Shown here one piece after another: positions 1-9,918 of a stretch of 49,041 nt of DNA (position 1 is the stretch's first letter; each line of letters begins with the position of its first letter). Source of the stretch: Curtobacterium oceanosedimentum (lineage in GTDB: Bacteria; Actinomycetota; Actinomycetes; Actinomycetales; Microbacteriaceae); the NCBI RefSeq assembly GCF_020297365.1, contig NZ_JAIXIG010000030.1:1-49041 (forward strand). Reading direction: 5' to 3'. The position numbers and the translations under genes were made by a program. Under the pieces are notes generated by a model, which had not been told where the DNA came from, made no database searches, and saw only the letters and a list, made by a program, of their open reading frames with translations.

Positions 1-1075
1 TGCGCCCGCCCGCCGGACGCACCTCGAGCCTCCCGTCCGCCCCCACGCGCAGCGTGCCCACGCCGCCGAGCACACGCCCGCCCTGCCGTCGCTCCACGTG
101 CAGGACCAGGTCGAACGCGCTGACCGCCTGGCGCGCAAGTGCCTCGGCGCCGAGTCCAGCCAAGGCACCGAGCGCCTCGAGCCGTGCCGCCACGTCCGCG
201 GTGCCGTTCGCGTGCGCCGTCCCCGCGCCGCCGTCGTGACCGGTGTTCAGCGCCGACACGAGCTCCCGCACCTCGGCCCCGCGGCACTCCCCAACGACGA
301 TCCGGTCGGGACGCATGCGCAGCGCCTCGCGCACGAGCCGGTCGAGCCCGAGCGCACCGGCGCCCTCGGCGTTCGCCTGCCGTGCTTCGAGCGCGACGAC
401 GTGCGGGTGGGCGATGCGGAGCTCGGCGACGTCCTCGACGGTGACGATGCGCTCGTGGGTCGGCACCGCCCCGAGCATCGCCGCGAGCAGTGTCGTCTTG
501 CCGCTGCCGGTCGCCCCCGTCACCAGGACGTTGCGGCGACGGTCGACGGCGTCCTCGACGACCGCACGCGGCACCGTCGAGAACGTCCCGGACCGTTCCA
601 GGCCGGCGAGGGTGGGGCGGTGCACCTGGGGCAGTCGGATCGACAGGGCCGTGCCGGCGACGGAGACCGGGGCGAGCACCACGTGCACCCGCACCCCGTC
701 GCCGTGTCGGACGTCGGCACACGGTGTGGTCTCGTCGACGTGTCGGCCGCCGAGCGCGACCAGGCGGGTCGCGAGTTCGCGGACGCGCCCCTCGGTCAAC
801 CGCGGCCGGACCGCCACGAGCCCGGCGCCCCGGTCCACCCAGGTCCCGACCCCGCCGACCACGAGCACGTCGGTGACGGACGCGTCCGCGACGAGTGCGG
901 CGAGCTCCTCGAACTCGACCAGGCGGTCGGTGCGTCGACGCCGCGAGGGCACCGCACCGGGCAGGAAGGGGCCGCTGGCCTCGAGCGCCGCGTGCGCCGG
1001 CCCCGCCGGAGTCGACGGCGGGATGGACCGAGACGGCGGGGATGGCGGGTTCGGCGGGGCGCGATGCAGGGGCAC
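1..1075 (-). CDS. TadA/CpaF-family Flp pilus assembly ATPase (partial, 3' end outside window)
   Basis: The gene runs off the left edge, so about 358 N-terminal codons are visible. The translation carries a Walker A motif NVLVTGATGSGKTT at about residues 178-191, then an acidic stretch IVTVEDVAELRI and the Asp/His-box region RMRPDRIVVGECRGAEV, followed by ALNTGHDGGAGTAHANG. This order is typical of the secretion ATPase GspE/VirB11 superfamily, TadA/CpaF branch, which powers Flp (Tad) pilus assembly at the inner face of the membrane. The N-terminal part (VTDVLVVGG, VHRPTLAGL) matches the usual N-domain of this family. The start is uncertain: GTG at 1073-1075 is my choice, with a TTG and further open frame upstream. 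No clear ribosome binding site is visible. The rest of the tad operon should lie to the left of the window. Confidence 0.88.
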   Translation of the reverse strand, partial: MPLHRAPPNPPSPPSRSIPPSTPAGPAHAALEASGPFLPGAVPSRRRRTDRLVEFEELAALVADASVTDVLVVGGVGTWVDRGAGLVAVRPRLTEGRVRELATRLVALGGRHVDETTPCADVRHGDGVRVHVVLAPVSVAGTALSIRLPQVHRPTLAGLERSGTFSTVPRAVVEDAVDRRRNVLVTGATGSGKTTLLAAMLGAVPTHERIVTVEDVAELRIAHPHVVALEARQANAEGAGALGLDRLVREALRMRPDRIVVGECRGAEVRELVSALNTGHDGGAGTAHANGTADVAARLEALGALAGLGAEALARQAVSAFDLVLHVERRQGGRVLGGVGTLRVGADGRLEVRPAGGR

Positions 1076-1164
1076 ACGCCGACCGTACGGACGAACGGGA
1101 TCCCACCAACCGCCCCACAAGTGCGCGGTGGACAACTCCCTCCAGTCAGCACCAACGGTCCGAT

Positions 1165-1177
1165 GTGTACCCCGAAA
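1165..1177 (-). promoter_or_regulatory. Candidate regulator site GTGTACCCCGAAA upstream of tad ATPase
   Basis: This 13-mer recurs exactly at 15087-15099 in the leader of the histidine kinase operon, also about 60-90 nt before a minus-strand start codon. Here, in minus-strand reading, CGGGGTAC occurs twice with a 20-bp period (two helical turns). TACCCC resembles the NarL heptamer TACYYMT, and NarL/LuxR-type regulators are encoded in this window. An alternative reading is a -10 element TACACA. The function is inferred. Confidence 0.4.
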
Positions 1178-1407
1178 CGGAAAGCCGTACCCCGGTCGGT
1201 GACGCGACACCGGCTTGCACGAATGACACCGGATCGAGCGTGGCGGAGCCGCGGAGCAGGGGTCCAGCGAGCGCGGAAGGCGCGATCGATTTCATCCCTC
1301 GCCATGGACCGTTCTGTCCACGACGACCGCATACCCGCGCGGATCGTAGCGCGTCATCGGAGTCCGAACAGCGACGATCACTCGCATCAGACCCCGGGAA
1401 ACAGAAG

Positions 1408-1466
1408 AGGCGGCACCGGTTGGGGGGAACAGGTGCCGCCTTGACATCGAGGGATTGGGGGGAATC
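1408..1466. repeat. Inverted repeat plus tandem TTGGGGGGAA motif
   Basis: A perfect 10-bp stem AGGCGGCACC (1408-1417) / GGTGCCGCCT (1432-1441) encloses TTGGGGGGAA. A second TTGGGGGGAA starts 35 bp later and is itself flanked by GGATT/AATCC (1453-1468). There is no U-run, so it is a weak terminator candidate; an operator or structured leader is equally possible. Confidence 0.5.
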
Positions 1467-1566
1467 CGATTCGATGCCGCCGGAAACGAGTCCAGCGGGA
1501 TCTACTGTACCCCATGATCGGCCTCCCGGGGCAACCCCGGACACGACCGCCGGGCGTGCCGCCGTG

Positions 1567-1595
1567 CCACCGCCCGGTGGGGTGAGGGGTAGCAT
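1567..1595 (+). promoter_or_regulatory. Probable acs promoter with overlapping dyad
   Basis: A TAGCAT -10-like hexamer (1590-1595) precedes the acs start by 38 nt. Directly upstream lies the palindrome CCACCG-CC-CGGTGG (1567-1580), placed where an operator could act on the -35 region. Inferred from sequence only. Confidence 0.4.
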
Positions 1596-1633
1596 CCCGG
1601 TGCACCCCGCCGCAACGACGCGAAAGGACATCG

Positions 1634-3586
<1,953 letters not shown>

Positions 3587-3594
3587 CAGGAACG

Positions 3595-3643
3595 ACGCGA
3601 GCCGCGCCTCCCGACCGGGTCGGACGGGAGGCGCGGCTCGCGT
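3595..3643. terminator. Bidirectional hairpin terminator between acs and ridA
   Basis: A perfect 19-bp stem (3595-3613 with 3625-3643) has an 11-nt loop and contains the GCCTCCC/GGGAGGC core seen in other hairpins of this window. It sits exactly between convergent genes. No U-run is present, which is common for high-GC actinobacterial terminators. Confidence 0.75.
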
Positions 3644-3665
3644 GACGTGTGCTGCTGACGGTCCG

Positions 3666-4127
3666 TCAGGCGGTGAGCTCGACCACCAGCTCGACCTCGA
3701 CCGGTGCGTCCAGCGGGAGCACCGCCACGCCCACCGCGCTGCGCGCGTGGACGCCGGCGTCACCGAAGACCTCGCCGACCAGGGTCGACGCGCCGTTCGC
3801 GACACCGGGCTGGCCCGTGAAGGACGGGTCCGACGCCACGAACACCGTGACCTTCACGACGCGGGCCACGCGGTCGAGCGAGCCGGCGACCGACTGCACG
3901 GCGGCCAGGGCGTTCAGCGCGGCCACGCGGGCCTGGGCGGCGGCGGTCTCCGGGTCGACGTCGGCACCGACCTTGCCGGTCACGGGCAGGGCGCCGTCGA
4001 CGAACGGCAGCTGGCCCGCCGTGTGGACGTACTGGCCCGTCACGACGGCGGGCACGTAGGCGGCGACGGGCGCGGCGACCGCGGGGATCGTCAGGCCGAG
4101 TTCGGCGAGCCGGTCGGCGATGCTCAT
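3666..4127 (-). CDS. RidA family (YjgF/YER057c/UK114) protein
   Basis: This 153-residue protein has the family layout: a hydrophobic N-terminal segment with YVPAVVTGQYVHTAGQLPF, then AAAQARVAALNALAAVQSVAGSLDRV and VTVFVASDPSF, ending with LPLDAPVEVELVVELTA. RidA proteins hydrolyse reactive enamine/imine intermediates released by PLP enzymes, but this longer subgroup lacks a clear canonical arginine signature, so the exact substrate is open. The ATG at 4125-4127 overlaps the TGA of the upstream DUF4177 gene (ATGA), so the two are translationally coupled. It is convergent with acs. Confidence 0.85.
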   Translation of the reverse strand: MSIADRLAELGLTIPAVAAPVAAYVPAVVTGQYVHTAGQLPFVDGALPVTGKVGADVDPETAAAQARVAALNALAAVQSVAGSLDRVARVVKVTVFVASDPSFTGQPGVANGASTLVGEVFGDAGVHARSAVGVAVLPLDAPVEVELVVELTA

Positions 4128-4282
4128 GCGTCGGCCTTGGGGCGCTTCAGGTAGGCGACGAGGCCGCCCTCGGGACCGGTGACGATCTGGACCAGCTCCC
4201 AGCCCTCGTCCCCGTAGTTGTTGAGGATCGCGGTGGTGTTGTGGATCATCAGGGGCGTGGTGAAGTACTCCCAGCGAGTCAT
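4124..4282 (-). CDS. DUF4177 family small protein
   Basis: This 52-residue protein begins MTRWEYFTTPL and contains ILNNYGDEGWELVQIV, the typical DUF4177 signature (WEY..., GW-EL-V), ending LVAYLKRPKADA. The family function is unknown. The ATG at 4280-4282 is preceded by AAGGAA in minus-strand reading, a credible ribosome binding site. Its TGA overlaps the ridA start by 4 nt (ATGA). It is short and easily missed, but the family pattern and coupling make it a firm call. The gene is divergent from the penicillin-binding protein gene. Confidence 0.88.
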   Translation of the reverse strand: MTRWEYFTTPLMIHNTTAILNNYGDEGWELVQIVTGPEGGLVAYLKRPKADA

Positions 4283-4319
4283 GCGGTTCCTTGCCAGCCT
4301 TTCAGTCGTGGGTGTCGTT

Positions 4320-4325
4320 TAGGCT
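4320..4325 (+). promoter_or_regulatory. -10 box TAGGCT giving near-leaderless ponA mRNA
   Basis: TAGGCT ends 7 nt before ATG 4333 and no Shine-Dalgarno sequence is present, so transcription probably starts at or next to the start codon. Confidence 0.5.
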
Positions 4326-4332
4326 GCATCCT

Positions 4333-6894
4333 ATGTCTGCCCAGAAGACGTCTGCATCGCGGACCAAGCCCGTCTCAGCAGTCGGCGCCTTCATCGGATT
4401 CGTCGGGTTCAGTGCCCTCGCCGGCCTGCTCGTGACCATCGGTGTCACCCCCGCGATCGCGGTCGCCGGCGTGACGACGACGTCCACGATCGGTGTGTTC
4501 GAATCGCTGCCGGAGTACATCGAGATCGGTGACCTGCCGCAGCGCAACGAGATGTACGCGTACTCGGGCGGCAAGTCGGTGCACTTCGCCACGCTGTACG
4601 ACCAGAACCGCCAGGAGCTGAAGTTCGACCAGATCAGCGACCAGCTGAAGAACGCGGCGATCGACGGCGAGGACAAGCGCTTCTACGACCACGGCGGCGT
4701 CGACATGACCTCGCTCATCCGCGCGGGTGTCGGCAGCATCGCCGGCGGGCTCGGCGAGTCGGGCGGTGGGTCGACCCTGACCATGCAGCTCGTCCGCAAC
4801 ATCAAGATGCAGCAGGCCCTCGAGCTCCCCACGAAGAAGGAGCAGGTCAAGGCCTACAACGAGGCCGTCGAGCAGACCATCCCCCGCAAGCTCGAGGAGA
4901 TGAAGCTCGCGATCGGGCTGGCGAAGAAGTACTCCAAGAAGGAGATCCTCACCGCCTACCTGAACATCGCCTACTTCGGCGACCAGACCTACGGCGTGCA
5001 GGCCGCCGCGCAGCACTACTACAACAAGAGCGCGACCGACCTGACCCCGGCCGAGGCTGCGTCGCTCATCGCGATCGTGCAGTACCCCGAGGCACGCAAC
5101 CTGTCGAGCCCGAAGAAGTACGACGCGAACGTGGCCCGACGCAACGTCGTCCTGCGCTCGATGTACGCGCAGAAGAACCTGACCGAGGAGGAGTACCGCA
5201 CGGCGCGCCAGTCGAAGCCGGCGGACTACGTGCACCTGACGCAGCCGTCGCAGGGCTGCCGGGCATCGGTCGGCGACGGTTCGCAGTTCTTCTGCGACTA
5301 CGCCAAGAAGGTCGTGCTCGAGATGCCGCAGCTCGGCTCGTCGCAGAAGGCGCGTGACACCGCGTGGCGTAACGGTGGCTACAAGATCCAGACGTCGCTG
5401 AACATCGACCTGAACGCCGAGCAGAAGCGTCTGTTGAACACGTACGACAACAAGGCCGAGACGAACATGGCGCTCGGCGCGACCCTCAACTCCATCGAGG
5501 CCGGGTCGGGGCGCATCATCACGATGGCGCAGAACAAGGACTTCGACGAATCGCTGAAGTCCGCCCCCACGTCGACGTCGCTGAACTACAGCGTGGACGA
5601 GAAGTACGGGAGCTCGAAGGGCTTCCAGACGGGCTCCACGTACAAGCTCTTCACCCTGCTCGACTGGGTGAAGCAGGGGCACGGCCTGAACGAGACCGTC
5701 AGTGGAGCGGAGCGAACGGTCTCGCCGTGGACCATCTGCGGCCAGACGGACTACACCGCGTTCCCGGTGTCGAACGATGCTCCGGGTGAGGGCGGCAACT
5801 GGAGCGTCATGGGTGCCACCGCTGGTTCCATCAACGGCGCGTTCGCCTCGATGGCGCAGAAGCTCGACCTCTGCGACATCCGCGACGTCGCGAAGTCGCT
5901 CGGCGTCCACCGTGCGGACGGCGACGAGCTCCAGTACATGAACCCGTCCGCGATCCTCGGTACCAACGAGATCGCGCCGATGACGATGGCCTCCGCCTAC
6001 GCCGCGGTCGCGAACAACGGTGTGTACTGCAAGCCGATCGCGATCGACCAGATCACCTCGCCGTCGGGCAAGAAGCTCGGCGGCCAGACGAAGGACTGCA
6101 AGCAGGCCGTCGACCCGGCCTTCGCGCAGGCCGCGATCTACGCCATGAAGGGCACGATCAGGAGCGGTACTGCCCAGGGCGCGCAGACCCCCGACGGTAC
6201 GCAGCTCTTCGCGAAGACGGGTACCACCGACGAGGCCGACCAGATCTGGCTCGTCGGCGCGAGCTCGCGTGTCGCCACCGCCTACTGGCAGGGCAACACC
6301 GACGGCCGGAAGATCAACCTCCGCCACTTCAGCAACGGCGTGAGCAACACCTACGCCGGCGCTCGCGCTGACGTCTGGCGTCAGGCCATGACCCCGATCA
6401 ACGCCCTCTACCCGGCGGGCCCGTTCACCGATCCGCAGCAGTCATCCATCCGTGGCAACGCCAAGTCGCTGCCGAACCTGCAGGGCAAGACCGCCGACGA
6501 GGCACGCTCGGCGATCTCCGGCGCCGGCTTCACCTACGTCGACGGCGGAGCTCGCCCGGGCACCGGCGAGCCCGGCCGTGTCTCGACGACCTCCCCGGCC
6601 GCCGGCGCGCTGCTCTCCAGCGGCGCGAGCGTCACGGTCTACACGTCGGACGGCAGCCAGGCGACGGTCCCCGACATCGGCGGTGCGTCCGTCGGCAGCG
6701 CCCGCTCGGCACTGAACGACGCCGGCTTCACCAACGTCAGCCTCACCGAGGACTACGCGAAGGGCGGCGGCGGCAAGACCTGCAAGGTCGCGGCCGTCGA
6801 GCCAGCCGCCAACACCGACGTGGCCAAGGACGCCGAACTCCGCGTCCAGCTCTACGGCGACAAGAACGGCAAGGCGCCGAAGGACTGCAAGTGA
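4333..6894 (+). CDS. Class A penicillin-binding protein with two PASTA domains
   Basis: The protein of 853 aa is a bifunctional peptidoglycan synthase (PonA-type). After a short cytoplasmic tail comes one membrane anchor (VGAFIGFVGFSALAGLLV). The GT51 glycosyltransferase domain has the catalytic-glutamate motif EDKRFYDHGGVD (Glu at about 113) and GGGSTLTMQLVRN. The transpeptidase domain has the nucleophile motif STYK (Ser about 435), SIN and KTGTT (about 628). Two PASTA repeats fill the last 140 residues (SLPNLQGKTADEAR..., ATVPDIGGASVGSAR...). I chose ATG 4333 over an upstream ATG at 4291 because a -10 box sits at 4320-4325, which places 4291 upstream of the transcript. The stop overlaps the GTG of the metallophosphoesterase (GTGA), implying coupling. 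Confidence 0.95.
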   Translation: MSAQKTSASRTKPVSAVGAFIGFVGFSALAGLLVTIGVTPAIAVAGVTTTSTIGVFESLPEYIEIGDLPQRNEMYAYSGGKSVHFATLYDQNRQELKFDQISDQLKNAAIDGEDKRFYDHGGVDMTSLIRAGVGSIAGGLGESGGGSTLTMQLVRNIKMQQALELPTKKEQVKAYNEAVEQTIPRKLEEMKLAIGLAKKYSKKEILTAYLNIAYFGDQTYGVQAAAQHYYNKSATDLTPAEAASLIAIVQYPEARNLSSPKKYDANVARRNVVLRSMYAQKNLTEEEYRTARQSKPADYVHLTQPSQGCRASVGDGSQFFCDYAKKVVLEMPQLGSSQKARDTAWRNGGYKIQTSLNIDLNAEQKRLLNTYDNKAETNMALGATLNSIEAGSGRIITMAQNKDFDESLKSAPTSTSLNYSVDEKYGSSKGFQTGSTYKLFTLLDWVKQGHGLNETVSGAERTVSPWTICGQTDYTAFPVSNDAPGEGGNWSVMGATAGSINGAFASMAQKLDLCDIRDVAKSLGVHRADGDELQYMNPSAILGTNEIAPMTMASAYAAVANNGVYCKPIAIDQITSPSGKKLGGQTKDCKQAVDPAFAQAAIYAMKGTIRSGTAQGAQTPDGTQLFAKTGTTDEADQIWLVGASSRVATAYWQGNTDGRKINLRHFSNGVSNTYAGARADVWRQAMTPINALYPAGPFTDPQQSSIRGNAKSLPNLQGKTADEARSAISGAGFTYVDGGARPGTGEPGRVSTTSPAAGALLSSGASVTVYTSDGSQATVPDIGGASVGSARSALNDAGFTNVSLTEDYAKGGGGKTCKVAAVEPAANTDVAKDAELRVQLYGDKNGKAPKDCK

Positions 6895-7847
6895 CACGCG
6901 GTCGCGCCGCGCTGGGGGTCCTCGCAGCGGGCGCGGCCGTCGGTGCCGCCTCGGCGGCCTGGGGCTCGCTCGTCGAGCGTCGTCGCTTCGGGATCCGGTG
7001 GGAGACCGTCCCGGTCCTCCCGCCGGGGTCGCGCGACGTCACGGTCCTGCACCTGTCGGACATCCACATGGCCCCGTGGCAGGCCGACAAGCAGCAGTGG
7101 ATCCGCGACCTCAGCCTCGTCGAGCCCGACTTCGTCGTGAACACCGGCGACAACCTCGGGCACGCCACGGCCAACGCCGCCGTCGAGTACGCGCTCGAGC
7201 CGTTCCGCGGGGTGCCCGGCGTCTTCGCCTACGGGTCGAACGACTTCTTCGGCCCCTCCCCGCGCAACCCGCTGCGGTACTTCTCGGGCCCGAGCAGCAC
7301 GCACGCCACCGCCACACCCGTGGAACTCGACATCGACCGCCAGACGGCGTTCTTCGAGTCCCTCGGCTGGCTCGACCTGAACGACAAGGCGCACGCCGTC
7401 GAACTGCGCGGCTCGCGCTTCGAGTTGTTCGGCACGTCGGACGCCCACCGCGACTGGGACCGGCTCGACCTGCTGCCGACGAACGTCGACGAGATGCGCA
7501 GCGACGTGTCCTGGTCCGACGACGAGGACGGCCCCGCCCCGGTGTCGATCGCGGTCACGCACGCGCCCTACCGGCGGGTGCTCGACGCCTTCGTCACGCA
7601 GGGTGCCGACGTCATCTTCGCGGGACACACGCACGGCGGCCAGGTCGCGGTGCCCGGGGTCGGTGCGCTGCTCACGAACAGCGACCTCCCCCGCCGGTTC
7701 GCCAGCGGGCTGCACAAGTGGGAGCACCGCAACCACTGGTCGTGGCTCGAGGTCTCGGCGGGTCTCGGCACGTCGATCTACGCGCCGGTCCGGTTCGCGT
7801 GCCGTCCCGAGGCCGTCGTCGTCACCCTGACTGCACGGACCTCCTGA
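6891..7847 (+). CDS. Calcineurin-like metallophosphoesterase (YkuE/YaeI-like)
   Basis: This 318-residue protein has an N-terminal hydrophobic segment (ALGVLAAGAAVGAASAAWG), likely a membrane anchor or signal peptide. The metal-binding motifs follow in order: HLSDIHM (Asp57, His59), VNTGDNLGH, then GSND where most relatives have GNHD/GNHE, VTHAPY and GHTHGGQ. It is therefore a binuclear metal phosphoesterase, probably acting at the membrane on lipid or cell-wall intermediates as YkuE-type proteins do; the substrate is unknown. The GTG start is fused to the PBP stop (GTGA), so synthesis is tied to the peptidoglycan synthase. Genes of this type commonly follow ponA in Actinobacteria. Confidence 0.9.
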   Translation: MTRGRAALGVLAAGAAVGAASAAWGSLVERRRFGIRWETVPVLPPGSRDVTVLHLSDIHMAPWQADKQQWIRDLSLVEPDFVVNTGDNLGHATANAAVEYALEPFRGVPGVFAYGSNDFFGPSPRNPLRYFSGPSSTHATATPVELDIDRQTAFFESLGWLDLNDKAHAVELRGSRFELFGTSDAHRDWDRLDLLPTNVDEMRSDVSWSDDEDGPAPVSIAVTHAPYRRVLDAFVTQGADVIFAGHTHGGQVAVPGVGALLTNSDLPRRFASGLHKWEHRNHWSWLEVSAGLGTSIYAPVRFACRPEAVVVTLTARTS

Positions 7848-7900
7848 TCCGACGCGCCCGGGAGTTCACCCGATGGTCGTGAGCATCCCCGAACATCGGA

Positions 7901-7906
7901 TAGACT
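7901..7906 (+). promoter_or_regulatory. Probable -10 box (TAGACT) of tRNA-Pro
   Basis: TAGACT lies 34 nt before the mature tRNA 5' end. The same hexamer precedes the SRP RNA gene, consistent with a stable-RNA promoter. The -35 is unclear. Confidence 0.35.
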
Positions 7907-7940
7907 TCTGGGGTTGCTCCGACACGGAGTGACCACACCG

Positions 7941-8015
<75 letters not shown>

Positions 8016-8035
8016 ACTGTGTTGAGACAGTACGA

Positions 8036-8072
8036 AGAAGGCCCTGGTTCTCCGGAACCAGGGCCTTCTGCT
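8036..8072 (+). terminator. Terminator after tRNA-Pro
   Basis: A 15-bp perfect stem (8036-8050 with 8055-8069) with a TCCG tetraloop is followed by CTTT, a typical intrinsic terminator. Confidence 0.8.
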
Positions 8073-8169
8073 TTCATCGGTGACCTCGACCGTCCGATGG
8101 GTCGCAGGACCCACGCGCCCCCGTCCTCCCCCACCGCGAGCACGCCCTCCCGCTACGCTCGCAAGCGCC

Positions 8170-9204
8170 ATGCAGAACGACCATCCCCTCGCCGCCGTGC
8201 TCACCGCGATCGCCGCGGAGTTCCCGGACGTCGCGGACGACCCGGTCCTGACGCAGAACCTGGTCGACAACGTGACGTCGATGATCGCGGAGGCCCACGA
8301 GCGGTACGCGGCAGGCCCCGACGGCAGTGTCGTGAGCCACGCGTTCCTCGATCCCGAACACCTGGCGACCGGGAGCCTGCACGCCGAGCACGCCCAACAC
8401 CCGGCGGGCGCCATGCTCGCCGCCGAGATGCTGTTCGACGCCTACCTGCCGGTCTTCGTCGACGAGGTCGGTGCGACTTCCACCGTCGAGGTCCTGCGCG
8501 CCACCCGGGCCCTGCACGCCGGCATCTGGAGCCGGTTCCCCGCCGGGGCGGTCGCCTACACCGAGGCACTGCGCCAGCGCGTCACGACGGCGCACCTGGA
8601 CTCCCGCACGCAGATCGCGCGGGACCTGCACGACCGCGTGGCACACGGCATCCTCGCCGGGTTGCAGCGCCTCGACCTCGTCCTGCTGACGGACCCGCCG
8701 TCGGACGAACGAGCCGACCAGCTGGACGACGCCGCACGGCTGCTGCGCCGAGCCCTCGGCGACGTACAGGACCTGGCGGTCAGCCTGCACGCCCGCGTCG
8801 GGGACGCACTGCTCGACGACGCGCTCCGTCGGCACGTGCGTGACCTGTTCCCCGACGACGACCGGCTGTCGGTCGGATCGACGGGCACACCCGCTCCGCT
8901 GCCGAACTGGCAGGCCGAGGAAGCCCTGACGATCCTGCTCGAGGCGCTGACGAACCGCAGCAAGCACGCTCCCGGTTCGACGACGTCGGTGCACTTCGCG
9001 TGGTCGCCCGCTGCGCTGGTCGTGACCGTCTCCGACGACGGTCCGGGCTTCGACCCGAGCGCCGACGCCGACGGACGCCTCGGGCAACAGACGATGCGCG
9101 AGCGAGCCGCGGTCATCGGCGCGCGACTCGACGTCGAGAGCGTCGAGAGCGGTCCGGACACCGGCACCACCGTCCGGCTGACGATCCCGAGGGGCACACT
9201 GTGA
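8170..9204 (+). CDS. Soluble NarL-type sensor histidine kinase (HisKA_3)
   Basis: This 344-residue protein has no membrane segment. The first 140 residues are helical, with no family I recognise, and presumably sense a cytosolic cue. The H-box is ARDLHDRVAHG (phospho-His about 154), typical of HisKA_3. The ATPase domain shows LTNRSKHA (N box), SDDGPGFDP (about 288-296) and GRLGQQTMRERA. The start ATG 8170 is preferred over 8080 because TACGCT at 8154-8159 looks like the -10 box. The stop overlaps the GTG of the response regulator (GTGA), so the pair is coupled and almost certainly cognate. Confidence 0.9.
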   Translation: MQNDHPLAAVLTAIAAEFPDVADDPVLTQNLVDNVTSMIAEAHERYAAGPDGSVVSHAFLDPEHLATGSLHAEHAQHPAGAMLAAEMLFDAYLPVFVDEVGATSTVEVLRATRALHAGIWSRFPAGAVAYTEALRQRVTTAHLDSRTQIARDLHDRVAHGILAGLQRLDLVLLTDPPSDERADQLDDAARLLRRALGDVQDLAVSLHARVGDALLDDALRRHVRDLFPDDDRLSVGSTGTPAPLPNWQAEEALTILLEALTNRSKHAPGSTTSVHFAWSPAALVVTVSDDGPGFDPSADADGRLGQQTMRERAAVIGARLDVESVESGPDTGTTVRLTIPRGTL

Positions 9205-9818
9205 CCGTCACGCACGTGGCCGTCGTCGACGACCATCGGCTGTTCCGCGAGGGACTCGTCACGATCCTCGGCTCGGTTCCGACGGTCCGGGTGGTCGCAC
9301 ACGGGGAGCGGCCGTCCGACGTGCTCGACTCCCCCGAGGCCGCCGCGATCGACGTCCTGCTGCTCGACGTCGAACTCGACGGACCACCCGCACGCACGAC
9401 GATCGCCACGGTCCGCCGCACCCGGCCGGACATCGCGGTCGTGGTGCTCACCATGCACCGGGACGCCGTGCTGCGCCGGACCCTGCTCGACGCCGGCGCC
9501 GTCGACTTCGTGACGAAGGACACCCCGAGCCGCGAACTCGTCGACCGCATCGCGCGCGCAGCCCACGCCGACGCCGCCCCCGTCACCTTCCCGGTCGACC
9601 TGGTGACCGAGGCCCGCGCGGGCTCACCGCTGAGCGACCGCGAACTCGAGGTCTTGCGACTGATCGCCGCCGCCCGCAGCAACGCCGAGATCGCCGCCGA
9701 CCTGCAGCTCGCGGTCGGCACGGTGAAGCGGCACGTCTACAACGTGTTCCGCAAGCTCGACGTTGGTTCCCGCGTCGGCGCGGTCGCCGCTGCGACGCGC
9801 CTGGGCCTGCTCTCCTGA
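9201..9818 (+). CDS. NarL/LuxR-family response regulator
   Basis: The receiver domain of this 205-residue regulator has VVDDH at residues 8-12, phospho-acceptor Asp56 in LLLDVEL, the switch residue in VLTMHRD and Lys in VTKDTPS. The C-terminal LuxR-type helix-turn-helix reads LSDRELEVLRLIAAARSNAE, then a recognition helix around VGTVKRHVYNVFRKL. It starts at GTG 9201 overlapping the kinase stop and is the partner of that soluble kinase. Targets cannot be told from the window. A convergent hairpin follows. Confidence 0.93.
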   Translation: MTVTHVAVVDDHRLFREGLVTILGSVPTVRVVAHGERPSDVLDSPEAAAIDVLLLDVELDGPPARTTIATVRRTRPDIAVVVLTMHRDAVLRRTLLDAGAVDFVTKDTPSRELVDRIARAAHADAAPVTFPVDLVTEARAGSPLSDRELEVLRLIAAARSNAEIAADLQLAVGTVKRHVYNVFRKLDVGSRVGAVAAATRLGLLS

Positions 9819-9834
9819 GGCAGCGCCCCACTCC

Positions 9835-9885
9835 GTGAGCAGGAATGGTCGGGTGCCCAGCGGCGACCCGACCATTCCTGCTCAC
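9835..9885. terminator. Bidirectional hairpin after the response regulator
   Basis: A perfect 20-bp stem (9835-9854 with 9866-9885) with an 11-nt loop lies between convergent genes. Confidence 0.75.
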
Positions 9886-9918
9886 CAAGCGCGAGCGCTC
9901 GACCGTGCGGGCGAACGA

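Larger units (their letters stand above)
1076..1633. promoter_or_regulatory. 558-bp divergent intergenic region between tad ATPase and acs
   Basis: No convincing gene is present. It holds three GTACCCC/GGGGTAC elements (about 1168, 1188 and 1508), a 10-bp inverted repeat (1408-1441), two copies of TTGGGGGGAA (1420-1429 and 1455-1464), a CCGGGG/CCCCGG hairpin (1526-1540) and the likely acs promoter. It must control both the leftward tad locus and the rightward acs gene. Confidence 0.6.
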
